Shown: piece after piece, positions 49,090-62,195 of the stretch
How positions within the stretch are numbered: position 1 is the stretch's first letter
Layout: each line of letters opens with the position of its first letter
DNA from: Monosporascus cannonballus
Taxonomy: Eukaryota; Ascomycota; Sordariomycetes; Xylariales
NCBI GenBank assembly: GCA_004154925.1
Contig: QJNS01000162.1
Location: 62,001 to 126,000, forward strand
Direction: 5' to 3'
Length of the DNA: 64,000 bases
The notes under the pieces: generated by a model
Told to the model about the DNA's origin: nothing
The model's input: only the letters and a program-made list of their open reading frames with translations
The model's database searches: none
Position numbers and translations under genes: made by a program

Positions 49090-50520
49090 TGGAAATTAAA
49101 ATGAAATCCGAAAAAAAAGAAAATCTTTGTTCTTTTCATAAAAAGGTTTTCCGATATTTAGATATTATAAATAAACGTATTATTCAGCTTAAAAAACATA
49201 ATAATAATTTTACGATATTTTTCTAAGCCGCTAATAAAAGGTTAAGAGAAAGAAAGGAAATTCCCGAAACCGCAAAATATTTTCGAACGAACCAAATCGT
49301 TTAGCTGAATTTTATCAAAAAACTATAATAGTTCTAAACCTTTGAAATTAAAATTTTGCGCCGGACTTTTAATTAAATTATAATTATATTTAATTAAATG
49401 CAAAATATACTTCGAGTATTTCTTTATTTAACTTATGACGATTGTTATATAAATCGAATTTGTAATGAAATAATTTATGAGAAATATAATTATTTAATTC
49501 GAATTCATCATAAAGAAATACGTTATTTTATCAAAAAAAATAAAACCTAAAAGTAATACGAATTTATAACGATTAGGAATAATTGAAAGAAATATTGATA
49601 AATGTTTTCGAATTAATAAATAAATAAATAAAAGCTAAGATATAAATCTAGAAATTACGAGAAAAGCGATCGGTATTTAATTACGGTAATATATTAATTT
49701 AATTAGGTTTTAAGTGAAATTAAGAATATGAAATATCAATAGCTAAGGTTTTTAACGGCTTAAAAAAGAAAATATAAAATGGTTTTTTTAAATTTAATCG
49801 GCTTAATTATTTATTAAAAAATATCGCTATAGCAATTAAAATTAATAATTAATAAATCGTGTAACTTATGAAACGTATTTAAGGAAAAAAGAATAATAAA
49901 TGCTAATATATGGTTAATACAGGCGTTTTTCGACATCATAACACTTTTTATACCACGGAACAAGAATTTATAAAATTAGAAATTATTTAAAAAGAATTAA
50001 AGTTACATTAAATGTTTTAATTACAACAAAATAAGAAATACGATAATATGGTATAAAACGTTTAAAAAACACCGTTAGGGTAATTAAAAATCTATATTTA
50101 AAGCATAATTTAACAAGACACTTAAAAATAATATAAAGCCTGTTAATATAATTCGGCGAAAATACGTATTAGGCCCTTTATAGCAAAAGATTTAATAAGG
50201 ACTATTACGATAAACAATTCGACGAAAGATGATTAAAATCAAAAAACTAATTCGATAAATTTTACGGATATAATAAAACGCCTTATAAAGTAGTAACGTA
50301 TATATTAGAATTAAATAAAAAACGTTTATGCCAGAAGCTTTATTCGATATGGTAAGATATATGCAATATACTGTCGATAATAACAATATCCCGATTACAA
50401 AATATAAAAATAATATATTTACGAATAAATTATCCGTATGTATTATAAAGGATTCGATTTTTAACCATATTAGAAATAACAAAAATAATGAATAATAATA
50501 TTGATTTTTGCGATTTATAA
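49090..50520 (+). pseudogene. gag: I gag remnant
   Basis: Collinear with F gag. Ends with TAA (50518-50520) at the shared position after a frameshift in the linker segment. The large minus-strand open frame over 50192-50482 is the complement of this Lys/Asn/Ile-rich segment, not a gene. Confidence 0.74.
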
Positions 50521-51040
50521 CTCTAAAAAGTTTTTAATAATTCGCTAAAGCAAGATTTAGCCTAAAAATAATACGTATAACAATACTTTTTATTTTTTTT
50601 AATAATATAATTATTAAACGGAAAAAGGTTAATCCAGATATCAATCAAGACATGTTGCTAAACAGTTATAATAAATCTTTATTTTTAGTAAATATTTATT
50701 TTAAACTTTTCCAAAAAATATATTATTGATGAAAAAATATGTTAATTTGTAAATAACTTCTAAAACGACAATTAAAATAACATATAATAGGATATAATTA
50801 TAACTATAAAAACATATTACCTAATAAGAAAGTAAAGTATAATAAAATTAAAAATAATTAATACAGTTTCAAAAAATAATACAACGCCAATAACGATAAA
50901 TATAATGATTTAACGTATTTAATGAAAAAGTATAAATAAGGTTTAACAAATTGGAATAGGAATTTAAAAAAAGGTAACTTATAAAAAGCCCGCAGGATAA
51001 TAAAATTAAGAAAAATTAAAAAAATTCCCAAAAGAGGTTT

Positions 51041-53787
51041 TAAACACGATAATAAAAACTATTAATAACCATATTACTTGGGCTATTCGAATTGGAATAT
51101 ACTGGTATTCCTTAATAATAGATTACGAATCTTGAGACACAAATCATATTGTATTAAATATGTTTAATAAAGTGAAACTATTATAAAAATATAAGTTAGA
51201 ACTTTATATAACGACGAATCTCGAAAATTAGAAATTTATTTACGATAACGGAAACTTTATATGCAAAATTAATTACCTTAAAATTTTTGTTTACGGACGA
51301 TACCAAATAATTAATTTCGATATCGTTCTATTTAGGAATTACGATATGATTTTAGGATTACTATGGATACGCCAGTACATAATCTTGATTAATTGAAAAA
51401 CTAGCCAAATAACGTTCGCTTTATATTTTAGTAATAAAAGAAAATATGAAATTAAAATTTTAATATTTAATCGGAAATAGCAACAAATATAGGCATAAAG
51501 ATAGGATAAAAACCTTATTACTTAAAAGGATAAAACATAAGACAAAATAAGTATTTTAAGAAATACGACGTGTCGATATGATTATTAAGATAAAATTAAA
51601 GAAACTAAATAACGATTTAAGATAATAACCTTATAAATCAGAAAATCTGATTAATATATTATTATAATATTATAGATACGAACGGCGTTTTAAAAATGGA
51701 TTTAATACAAAATTATCATAATATAATAACTAGAATTATAAAATAATTTTATAAAAAAGACTTTCAACAGAATTTTAAATTATTTATAATTTTAACGAAA
51801 ATGAATTACGCGTTTTTAACGGAAATCTGGAAAATCGGTTCTAAAAAAGATAAATACGATTTTCGAAATTATAAAAGGATATTTAATGTTTTTCGTATTT
51901 AGAAAAAATGGAATATTACAATTTATAATTAATTATTACTAATTAAACGATATTATTATTAAAAATTAAATATTATTACTCTTGTTTACCGAAATAAAAA
52001 ACTGATTTTACGGAACCAAATGATTCACAATATTTAATTTTAAAAATGGATATAACCTTATTAAAATTAAGAAACAATACGAATAAAAAATACGGTTTGG
52101 AATAAAATACGTACAATTTGAATATTTGGTTATATTAATAACATTTACCAACGTACTAATAACCTTTCAACGGATAATTTATTACCTATTACTGGAACAT
52201 CTCGATATTTTCGTTATTTGTTATTTTAACGATATTTTTATTTTTTCAAAAACGGAAAAAACATATATAGGATACGATCATAAACTTTTTTAAGCTTTAT
52301 AAAACGTAAAGCTATTTGTTAATACAAAAAAGAATCAATTCCATCTATAAAAGCTGCAATTTTTAGGATATATTATTATTCGAGGATAAATTCAGAAACG
52401 CCTTCACAAAATTGCTGTAATTTTAAAGTGGCAAACGTTAAATATGGTTAAGAAAATATAGGTATTCATTAGATTTATTAATTATTATAGGAAATTTATT
52501 CGAAATCTTAACAAAATACATATATTCTTAATGCACTTTATAAAGAAAGAAAATGAAATAAATGTTAAATATGGGAAAGGCTTTTTAAGATATTAAAAAT
52601 ACGATTATTAACGAGCTAATATTAATTATTCATTATTTAAACCGCTTCGTTAAGTTAAAAATCGATATTTCTGATCACGTGTTGAGCATAATACTGGGAT
52701 AACGAAATAATACAAGCAAATTATATTTTGTTATATTTTTTGAATATAAACCAAACAATGGATTTTAATCACGGTATTTCAAATAAGGAATTTATAGCTA
52801 GTATTATGGCACTCCGAAAGTGTAAGAATTTCTTAAACGGAAATGTATATTGGGTGAAAATTTATCCGGATTATCAAACTTTTACACGGTTTTTTACGAT
52901 TAGAGGACTTACAGAATAATAATTAAGATACGTAAAGGAATTGGCGAATTCCGATTGCGTTATTATTTATAAAAATGGCTTAGAAAACGGCAAAACAGAT
53001 ATTTTGAATAAGTAATTAAATATTAAAGAATTAGTTAAAATTAATTATACCTTTTTCGACATTATTATGGAAGAAGATTTACGCTCGTAACAAATTGCCA
53101 CAATTCGGGCAGTACCTTTTAATATATATGGAAAGATCTAACAACGTAAGGACTCTTTTTTAGAAAACTAAAAAAAGGATAAAATATAAATTCCAGAAAA
53201 ATACCAGAAGGATTGAGTACGAAAAATATACGAATATTAATTATATAGATATCCAGGGATTTACAAAACCTTAGAACTGCTTTAACGTATATATTCTTTT
53301 CCTAAAATGAAAATAACGGTATAGGAAACCATAAGATAATAAGATTTTCAGGCCAAAATGAAAATTCGATTATATAAACCATACGGAAAATTACAGCTAT
53401 TACTAATTGCAGAACGATTATAATATTTCGTTATATTCGATTTTATTATTAAATTTCTTATGCCAAAAAATGCCGTTATAAAAATATATTAAGATAATAT
53501 TTTCGTTATCTTCGATCGATTTATAAAGGCTTCCTATTTCTGTACTATATTATAAGGACATAAACGGCAAACAAATAATATATCATTTTATAAACATAAT
53601 TTTAGTCTATGCCGATTATTAATGGAAATTATTTTAAATAAAGGATTAACAATTATATTTAAATTTTAATAAGGCCATAAAACATAACTAGGCTTGAACC
53701 AGAAATTATATAATATATTTAAATCTTAAACGGAGCAATAAATAAAACGAACTAATTAAATTTTAAAAGTTTACTTACGATATTATA
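51041..53787 (+). pseudogene. pol: I pol, 5' part: protease to integrase core
   Basis: Protease about 51050-51430; RT about 51660-52560, with Tyr-Phe-Asn-Asp at 52222-52233; RNase H about 52580-53000, with an open stretch 52728-52919 containing ISNKEFIA and TRFFT words; integrase from about 53050, cut by J at 53787 just after the conserved core. Confidence 0.86.
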
Positions 53788-54162
53788 TGTGACGGCTAGG
53801 GGGGGTTAACCAACTATTAAACCTTAGTGATACAGGTTTATGTTAGCAGGAGTATCGTGGGAATCTAAGCAATGGATACAGTAACGTATAACCTTTCGTA
53901 AAACCAAGGGTGCCTTGGGTAACGAATTGTTATTACAAACTAGGGTTATCTTAACTATGGAAATAATAAAAGTATATATCTTTCTTTTTTTGGTTGAATT
54001 ACTTATAATTACGTAGTTAATGGTGATTACGAGTATTTGCGATCACTTTTGATCATTAATAATTACTGGTTTGGCAGTGATCACCGTTACGTAACCCAAA
54101 AGGTGGTCCGTATGATCCTTGTTTGACCGTTTCTTAAGGCCGACGCTTGTTGGGTTGTAACA
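53788..54162 (-). mobile_element. J: solo LTR (U3 type 5) inside I
   Basis: 375 bp, TGTGACGG to GTTGTAACA, flanked by an exact TTATA duplication (53783-53787 and 54163-54167). It sits in I's integrase with no internal region, so the element was lost by LTR-LTR recombination. The U3 holds GGTGATTAC, GATCAC, TGATCA, GTGATCACC and TTACGTAA (54087-54094), and is less RIPed than K, which has the same U3 type. Confidence 0.93.
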
Positions 54163-54167
54163 TTATA

Positions 54168-54850
54168 TCAAGTACGAACATAATAATTAGGTTAAAAAGT
54201 TACTTATTACTTAGTTAGCTTATAAATCAAACTACCATAAAAGTATTAAGATAATATTTACGAACGAAAACTTTGGTTTTACCTTAAAAGTTTAAAAAGA
54301 AATACGCAATAACAGTTTAGTTAATATTAAAGTAATCCTTACGTTTCATGAATTATAATAGCAGTACCAAGAAATAAAAATAGAAATATAATTTATACTT
54401 AATTATATAAGTAAGTATTATAATCAGAAAAGGTTAAACGGATTAATTTTCTAAAAAGAGAAAACGGTTTTTTTCGTTATTAAAAATATTTAAATAAAAT
54501 CACCTAACAAAAATTTCGATTTGAAATATATTGGTCCTATAAAATTGCCAAGAAAATCTATGAAAATAGTCTCTAATTAGAACTTTTATTAAAAGTTAAT
54601 TTTTATCGACTTTTTTACGTATTGTACTCAAATCAATAACGGATGTAATCAAAATATATACAGCATAAAACGATATAAAAATGGAAAATAAAAAGGTATA
54701 TAAAATAAAGAAGATTGTCGACATACGGAAACAAAATGGATTTACCCAGTATTTAATTAAGGGGAAAAGGTACCTGGATTCCGAAAATATCTAAAAACTC
54801 GTTAAAAACCTTATTAGCGCTTAACACCTCTTAAAAAGATTTTGTTAATA
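54168..54850 (+). pseudogene. pol: I pol, 3' part: integrase C-terminus and chromodomain
   Basis: Integrase end at about 54168-54620, with FEIYWSY/IGP-like context near 54520. The chromodomain at about 54690-54845 shows KKIVDIRKQNGFTQYLI, then SENI and ISA words, i.e. the expected beta strands with some aromatic cage positions lost to stops. It is the C-terminal targeting module of the integrase. Confidence 0.83.
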
Positions 54851-55059
54851 ACGACGAAATTACCCGAAATAATGGTATTCTAATCCATAACATCTAAGGA
54901 AAGAAGTTTTTGGTTTACCGCAATCAAATTAATAATGTTTAACTAATTTAAGGCCTATACCTTAATCACAGACTTTGATTTTAACTGTATTAAGTTATTA
55001 AAACCGTTTAAAAATTAAAAAGTACGATTAACATGTTTTGCATTTTGAGACAGATAATA

Positions 55060-55390
55060 CAGATATTAATGACGTATGCGAAAAAAACGTATAAAGATTT
55101 CGAATAAAAGGTTTTCGGCCTTTAATTTCTTTTCCTTTAATCTTTTCGACTTTGCGATATAATAATTAATTATAAAAATAAGGAATTTTGTTCCGTCGTA
55201 CAAATAACCTTAATGAACATATTTTTCATAACGAAAAACCCCGTTTATTATTTGGTAATTAAGTTACCGGGCAGAACAAAAAGAATTATGTATTACGTCA
55301 AAGCTTTCAAGTTCAATTAAATTAGCTAAAGGAAATGGTGATTCGGATTTGCGAAAACTATATTTAGATATACCGGAAAACTTATTGAAT
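55060..55390 (-). pseudogene. I antisense Zn2Cys6-like ORF
   Basis: Same place and type as in B1 and H. The cluster at 55198-55287 reads Asn, Cys, Tyr, Tyr, Tyr, Tyr, with QIINGVFR between 3 and 4, followed by YIAKSKRLKEKKLKAEN as charged tail. Upstream, FSGISK matches the B1 start. One stop inside the cluster (CAA/CAG to TAA). Confidence 0.7.
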
Positions 55391-55457
55391 AAAAGCAAAA
55401 AGCTTACCAAAAAAAAAGAACAATTTTAAGGATAAGATTTGTAGAAAGAAAAAATCG

Positions 55458-55844
55458 TATTATAACCCAGTAAGCCACGATTTTTAAAAACGGTCTGCTA
55501 CGACCTAATCACAAATACGCAATAGGGCAAATTACGTAACAGATTATTAATTTATTAGTAATAAATTAGTAACCCCGATTATTAACTTATTAATAGTAAA
55601 TATATAAGCTGGATTATTAATATACTGGTAATAAGCTAATAAGCCGGATCAAGATATATATATTCGTTATTTCTATAATTTTAATATCTTTAGCTTGTAA
55701 TTTTAATTCATGATTTAAGATATCATTGGTATTACGAGACGTATTATGTTACTGTATTTATTGCTTAGTTTCCCACGATATTCCTATTAACATAAATCCG
55801 TATAACTAAGGTTTAATAATTAGTTAACCCGCCTAGCCGTCATA
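55458..55844 (+). repeat. I 3' LTR (U3 type 1)
   Basis: 387 bp, TATTATAACCCAGTAAGCC to GCCGTCATA. TTACGTAA at 55532-55539 and three eroded 35-bp units follow. Confidence 0.92.
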
Positions 55845-55849
55845 GATAT

Positions 55850-57030
55850 CCAGGAATCTATAAAACTTTAAAATGTCTTTAACGCACATGTTCCTTTTTT
55901 AGAATAAAATTAATAATACAGAAAATAAATTAATAATGCGATATTGGCGTTAAAACAAACACTGGACGATATAGAATATACGGAAAGTTAAAATTATTAC
56001 CAGTTTTACAACGACCATAATATTTAATCATATTGGATTTCATTACCAAATTTCTTATGCTACTATATCCAGTTACGGGAATATATTACGACATCATTTT
56101 CTTAATTATCGATCGATTTAAGAAATTCTTTTATTTCTTATTATATTTCAAAGATATATTTTTAACGTATACAAATTATTAATCGAAACTATCTGAAATA
56201 ACGGATTAATACTTGTATTTAAGTTTTAGCAAAGCTATATAATATAGAGCGGCCTAAATTACAAATTCTTTAACGGGTTTAAATTTTAGATAAATAAAGA
56301 AATAAAACGAACAAACTAAACTTTGCAAACTTGTTTATGATATTATACTAATTACGAATAGAATATCTGGGTTAAGATATTATTAGTCGTATAATTGGCT
56401 TATAATACCAGTTATTACGAAAATACTAAGATGATATTTGCGAATGTAAATTTTGGTTATATTCCTGAACTTCATAAAGAAGTTTGTAATAACCGTTTAA
56501 TTAGTGTTAAAATAATCTTTATATTGGAATCATTATAATAATTGTACGAAGAAATAAAAATACAATTGAAATTCGTACGTAATAAGACAAGCAAATATTA
56601 CAATAAGAAAAAGTTGAAAAAACCAACCTTCGACGAGGGTGAGATAATCTTTTTAGCTACAAAAAATATCCAGATAAAACAACCTAGCAAAAAAGCTTGA
56701 TTTCAGGTATATCGGTTTATTTAATATCGCTAAAGAAAGGATAGAAAATAATTAGAATTGGAATTTCTATTAAAAAGCAAATTCAATCTAATTTTTTCAT
56801 TTTTTTTATTCGAGTTAATGGCGAATATAATTAAAATACATACTGTACAAAACCACGTAAAAGTAGATGACGAACAATTATATAAGGTGGAAAAAATATT
56901 CGATATGCTGAAATAAAACGGATTGACCCAGTACCTAATGAAAAAAGTACCCGAACTTAAAAAATACCTAGAAATCCGCTAAGAATCCTATTGGCGCTTA
57001 ATATTTATTAAAAGATTTTTATTAACGTTA
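55850..57030 (+). pseudogene. pol: F pol piece: integrase and chromodomain
   Basis: Integrase continues after I (CCAGGAATCTATAAAAC matches B1 9475). A segment around 56150 is missing relative to B1. Chromodomain about 56880-57025 with VEKIFD and NGLTQYLM words. Confidence 0.83.
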
Positions 57031-57222
57031 CCGATTAATATAAAATCTTAATTTACGTCTATAATAGAAATTAGAAAATAAAACCATTCGGGAAATGCAA
57101 CGTAAAACTTAGTTTGTAAACATTTGAGTTCCGCCATTAAGTAGTTGGCCCTTTTTGGTTTTTTTTAATTTATCTAAAAACTAAAAGCCCCGACTAATTA
57201 TTTTTATATCTTTTTTACAAAA
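57031..57222 (-). pseudogene. F antisense ORF remnant, tail part, cut by K
   Basis: Directly after the chromodomain; on the minus strand it reads like the coiled-coil end of the antisense ORF (LKCLQTKF near 57105). K is inserted at 57223, and the sequence resumes at 63958. The six-Cys cluster would lie beyond the right edge, so its type cannot be compared with F's unusual U3. Confidence 0.4.
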
Positions 57223-57610
57223 TATGACAGCTAAGTAGTTTAACCAATTATTAAACCTTAAGTCAACGCGTTTATGTTAGCAGAAATATCGTGGAAATCT
57301 GAACAATAAATATAGTAACGTTTTACGTTTCGTAATACTAAGGATATTTTGGGTAACGATATTGTAAACTATTAATATTAATAAATATTACAAATTATAG
57401 TTATTTAAATTATGGAAATAATAAACGTATATATTTTTTAACTTAATTATTCGTAATTTGGTTATTAATAATAATTACGATTACTTAAGATTATCTTTGA
57501 TTATTAATAATTATTGGCTTAATAGTAATTACCGTTATGTAACCCGGAAGGTGGCCCGTATATTCTTTGTTTGACCATTTTTCGAAACCGGAATTTGTCG
57601 GATCGTAATA
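57223..57610 (-). repeat. K 3' LTR (U3 type 5)
   Basis: 388 bp, TATGACAG to CGTAATA, followed by the reversed polypurine tract CGATTTCCG. U3 has ATTACGATTAC and GATTA-type words, RIPed forms of the GATCAC words in J. Confidence 0.9.
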
Positions 57611-57682
57611 CGATTTCCGTTTTTCTTAAAATTTTGCCTTTAAAATTTTCCTTTTTTTTGGCTTGGTAAGTAACCCCTTTTT

Positions 57683-58300
57683 TTGTTCTTAATTATGTCG
57701 TTTTGTATTTACAAGATTCGTTATGTTCTTTATTTTTCTACCGTTCGTCGTATTAACCTCGTAAAAGCTTTTAACAAATTTGGTTATAAAATTATACCTG
57801 ATTTTTATTATTTTTCGAAAAACATAAGCTATAAAATAATGGAAAAAGTTTTAAGCTATAAGGAATGTATTAATCGAAATCGATTTTATGATAATACCAG
57901 CGTATTTATTTCTTCCTTATAAAATATGTATCGCGAATATAAATATTTAAAATGTAAAAAGTATTTGTTAAAATGTAATTATTAAAACTTTAATGGCTTT
58001 ATTTCGAGGCTTAACGTAAATGTTAGGAAAAAATAAATGAAGCTTTTTTTGGTTTTATTTATTTACGTAAGTAAAAGGCGTTAGCTTATTTAAAAGATCT
58101 TATTATAGTATAACGTAGGCATTAATCGTTAAACGAATGAAAGGAATAAAAACGTCGGGAATAAGAATAATTAGAAGCCGCCGTTACGACTGTTACCTTA
58201 TCATATATTGCGTCTAATAAGCCCGATATCGCGGTTATTCATTAGTTAGTTGTTGATTATGACGTTTTTGTTATTATTAGTAAAAGGTCTTTAATAAACG
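57683..58300 (+). pseudogene. K antisense Zn2Cys6-like ORF
   Basis: Open for 79 codons (57683-57922), starting 73 bp from the LTR. The cluster at 57800-57889 reads Asp, Tyr, Tyr, Tyr, Cys, Tyr at the six positions, with KIMEKVLS between 3 and 4. It stops soon after the cluster; the tail (to about 58200) keeps charged stretches with YLRK and QRRHQ words. Distinct from the ORFs of the other U3 types. Confidence 0.68.
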
Positions 58301-58309
58301 CTAGGGGTT

Positions 58310-61300
58310 AAAAGATTTTTGGCGGGTTTTTAAATATTTTTTTGTTTGATCAGGTATTAGGTAAATGCGTTTTTCTTTCGTATATCGAATACTTTTTCGA
58401 TTTTGTATGTTTATTCGTTTTTTATTTTTACCTCATTTTATGCACTATATATTTTAATTATATTTGCTATTCATTCGAATCAAAAAACGTAAAAAAGTAA
58501 ATAAAATTTAACTTTTGGTAGATATTTAAATCAGTAATTATTTTTTAAGATGTTTTGATAATCGTATATAAACCGAAATATTTTCAATCGAAATTTTTAT
58601 TAGGTCTTTTTATATATATATTTTTTGTAAAAAGGAAAATTATTTTCCCGTTTTTAAAAGTTAACGTTTTTAATTTTTTGGTTATAATATTTCTTTATTT
58701 AGTGTTGTATAAATTCCAGTTTTATTTTTATTTCTTGGTATAATTATCGCAACTATTTTAATATAAAAATTATTTTGATATTAATTAAACAGTTATGACA
58801 TATTTTTTTATACACTTTTGAAATAAAATTTAAATTTATAATCTTAAAATTTGTTTTAATATTTTTATTATAATTAATGATATAAATATAAATAAGCGAT
58901 TAATAAGTTTTTGATTTGATTATTTTATTTATAATTAATATAATATGGAAAGTAAGTTTTTCAAGTTTAATTTAGTCTTTCAGTATATTTATTTATTTAA
59001 AATTTAAATATATTAAATAATTTATAATTTAAGCCGATTTATATTATAAGTTTTTGCCAAGACTTATAGGTTATTATCGATTTTTATTTAAAATAATTTT
59101 TAATAATAATCCGTATATATTAAAACTATGTTTAAGGAAAATATATGTTATTTGTTCGGCGTTTGTATTTTTATAATTTAATAAGAAATAAGAAAATTTC
59201 GTAAATGGGTTACCGATTGCGAAAATATTATTATAATGTATTCCCGGAATGAAATCCTTTAATAAAAGAAATTTAGTAATAATATCCAATATAATTAAGT
59301 ATTATAATTATTTTGCGATTAATAATAACTAGAATTCTCTGTATAGCTTATGTTATTAAGCTTTTGCTTTAGTGTAAATATCGTATTGCTGTATAATGTT
59401 TTATACCGCTATTTCTTTTTAAAAAAACATATTTCTTAAAATTATTTTGATATTCGTATAATTAATATTTATATATTTTTCATATTAAACTTTTCTAAAA
59501 TAGTTATAAAATTTATATTTTATATGTTTCTTAGTTTTTGAAAAAAGTATGATTATATTACTAAAGCTTCTACTATATAACGAAAGTTACTGCTCGAATT
59601 ATCGTAATTTATCGTAAACGTAAATATTTTTTATAATAATATTAAAAATTATATAATTAAATTTACATTGTTTTTTCGATATTTAATTACTTATTTAAAA
59701 CATTGATTTTATTATTATTTGAACCTTTTTATAAATAATAACATAATCGACATTCCTTAATTTGTTTTAAATATTTTAATTATTATTGTATAAATTTTCT
59801 GGTCATAATAAATCGGGTAAAACTTTGATAATCCGTATAAATCGTAATTTGATATAAATCTCTTTTTAGGAAATGCTTAAATTTTTAAAATGCCATAATA
59901 ATTACCTTAAATTCTTTATTTAAAATACCGTAATTCAATGCGGTTTCCTTTTTAATTTATATAAAAGAAATATAATAAGATTTAATTTGTTGTAATTATT
60001 TCGTTATTTGATTATTATATTTAATGCTTAACCCCAAATACTAATTTTTCATTTGACCGGATTATTTAAATTATATATTATTAATATTAACGTATTAATA
60101 ATTGTATTTTTGATGTTTCGAAATGTTTTTTCCATATTTGGCATTTATTTAAATTTTTTTTTGTTTTATAAAATTTGTAAAGAATATTATTATTTTGCTA
60201 AGATTTTAAGTAAATTTCCTGTAGTAATTGGCGAATCCAAGGAATAGTTGTACGTTTTAAATTATTATTCGTATTTGTTATTTTGTAATTACAGCCATTT
60301 TTAAAAAATTTATTTTGATATATTTTGATGTAATGATATGTTTTAAATATTTTATTTCTTATATATAAAATTAATTTTGTTCGGTTCATTAATAACTTTA
60401 TATTTTATAAGATTTGAAAAACTTTAAAAACATATTTTGTATATATTTTGTTTATTTCGAAAAAATAAAAATATTAACTAAATAATAATTAACAAAAATG
60501 TAGAAATATTTTCGTAATACGTAAGTAATTATTTATTCAAAGGTTATTAATGCGTTCGTAAATTTTATTAATATACCCAAATATTTAAATAATTCGTAAT
60601 TCGTTTTAAAAATTATTGTTTATTCGTATTTTTACAATTTCAGTAATATTATATTTATTTTTAAAATTATATATTATAGATTATTTCATTTTATATAATC
60701 AGTCTTTTATTTTTATAATTAGCATAAATATGATTTGATTTTTAATAATAACGTCGTTTAAACATCGATAATTAATTATTAATCGTAATTTATTATTTTT
60801 TTTTAAATAGGAAAAATATTAAGTATTTTGCAAAGAATGTCGGAAGTTAAATTTATTTTTTTATAGCCGATTTTCCAGGTGTTTTTTGGAAATACGTAAT
60901 TCGTTTTCTTTAAAATTATCAATAGTGTAAAATGTTGTCCAAAGTCCCGTATTCAGAATTATTTTATAATTTTATATATTATATATTGGGTATTTCGTAT
61001 CAAGTCTCTTTTTAAAGAACTATTTATATTTGCAATATTATAATAATATATTAATTAGATTTTCTAACATTTAAAATTATTATGTTTATTATTTTAAATC
61101 GTTATATAATTATTTTAACTTCGTTTTACTAATAATAATAATTCGTTATATCTTTCTTTAATATCTTTTTTTATATTTTGTTTCTTTATGTAATAAGGTT
61201 CTTATCGTATTTTTGTACTTATATTCGTCGTTACTTTTAATTAAGTATTAAGATTTTAATTTTCTTTTATTTATTAAATAATAAGTAAAACGAATTTTAC

Positions 61301-61640
61301 CCAGCTAACTTTACCGTTAATCAAAATTCCGTATTAAAATATCTATAATAATCCTAAGATTAAATTGTAATTTCTCAATAATACGATATTAAAATTAATT
61401 ATTTAATATCGTTATTTAATAGAAATTTCGAAATCATTGATTTTGCGTATAAAACCTTTATTATCGTAAACGAATTCTTATTTTTCGGTATTTATTATTA
61501 TATAATATTTTAATACATATCTTTATAGCAGTTTAAAATTATTAACCATATTTAGTATAATATAATTTCCGCTTAAAGTTTCGTGATATATTATTACCAT
61601 ATATTAATATATTCCGATTCGTATTTTTAAAATATTAAAG
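58310..61640 (-). pseudogene. pol: K pol remnant
   Basis: Chromodomain about 58320-58450 (partly deleted), integrase to about 59690, RNase H to about 60100, RT about 60100-60970 with an active site near 60470-60490 reading Tyr-Leu-Val-Asn, protease about 61280-61640. Collinear with D and G. Confidence 0.82.
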
Positions 61641-62195
61641 TTGTTAATATTTTTTATTATTGCGTTCAAAATATTTAGTAAAAATTCTTTTTAATTTGTT
61701 TAAGTTTTGTTATTTTAGGCTTTTTTAAAAGTAATGTTTTTCTTTTAAGTTTTATTTAAATTTATTACGTTTTACTTATATTTCTTTTTTTAACGCGTTC
61801 AGTTACTATTTTCGTTGTTATTGCCTGCTTATTGTTTTTTAAGCCATATTTATTATTTTTAGTTTTGTTGTAATTTTTTCCTTATCGAATAAATTATTTT
61901 TTATATTTATGATTATAACTTATTATACGTTATTTTAGTTGTCGTTTTAAAGATTTTTTGTAAATTGGCCTATTGTTTCCTTAATAACTTTCTTTTCGTA
62001 AAGGTTTATAGTAAATATTAATTTAAAATAGAAATCTGTAATAATTTTTTTAATAATGCTTTCTTATCGTACTGTGGATTAATTCTTTTTCCGTTTAATA
62101 ATTATATTATTTATAATAACAAAAAGGGTTTTTTTTGTAAATACCGTTTTTAAGCCAATGTTTAGTTTGGGCTATTTATTAAATATTTTCTGGGG

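Larger units (their letters stand above)
48597..55844 (+). mobile_element. I: complete Gypsy chromovirus-like element inside F, carrying solo LTR J
   Basis: 7248 bp; about 6.87 kb without J. The target duplication is an exact GATAT (48592-48596 and 55845-55849). LTRs at 48597-48981 and 55458-55844, U3 type 1. Linker 50521-51040 without a recognised domain. Chromodomain is the clearest in the window. Confidence 0.94.

Noticed and set aside
50192..50482. 96-codon hydrophobic minus-strand ORF, and the similar plus-strand ORF at 62158-62424
   Set aside because: Both are the complement of the Lys/Asn/Ile-rich linker segment; the sense strand is the one with conserved words and the shared stop. 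Membrane-like composition is a by-product.
59074..60389. Several short ORFs on both strands of K (59074-59289, 60053-60247, 60198-60389)
   Set aside because: They are fragments or shadows of RIPed pol; none spans a domain in frame.
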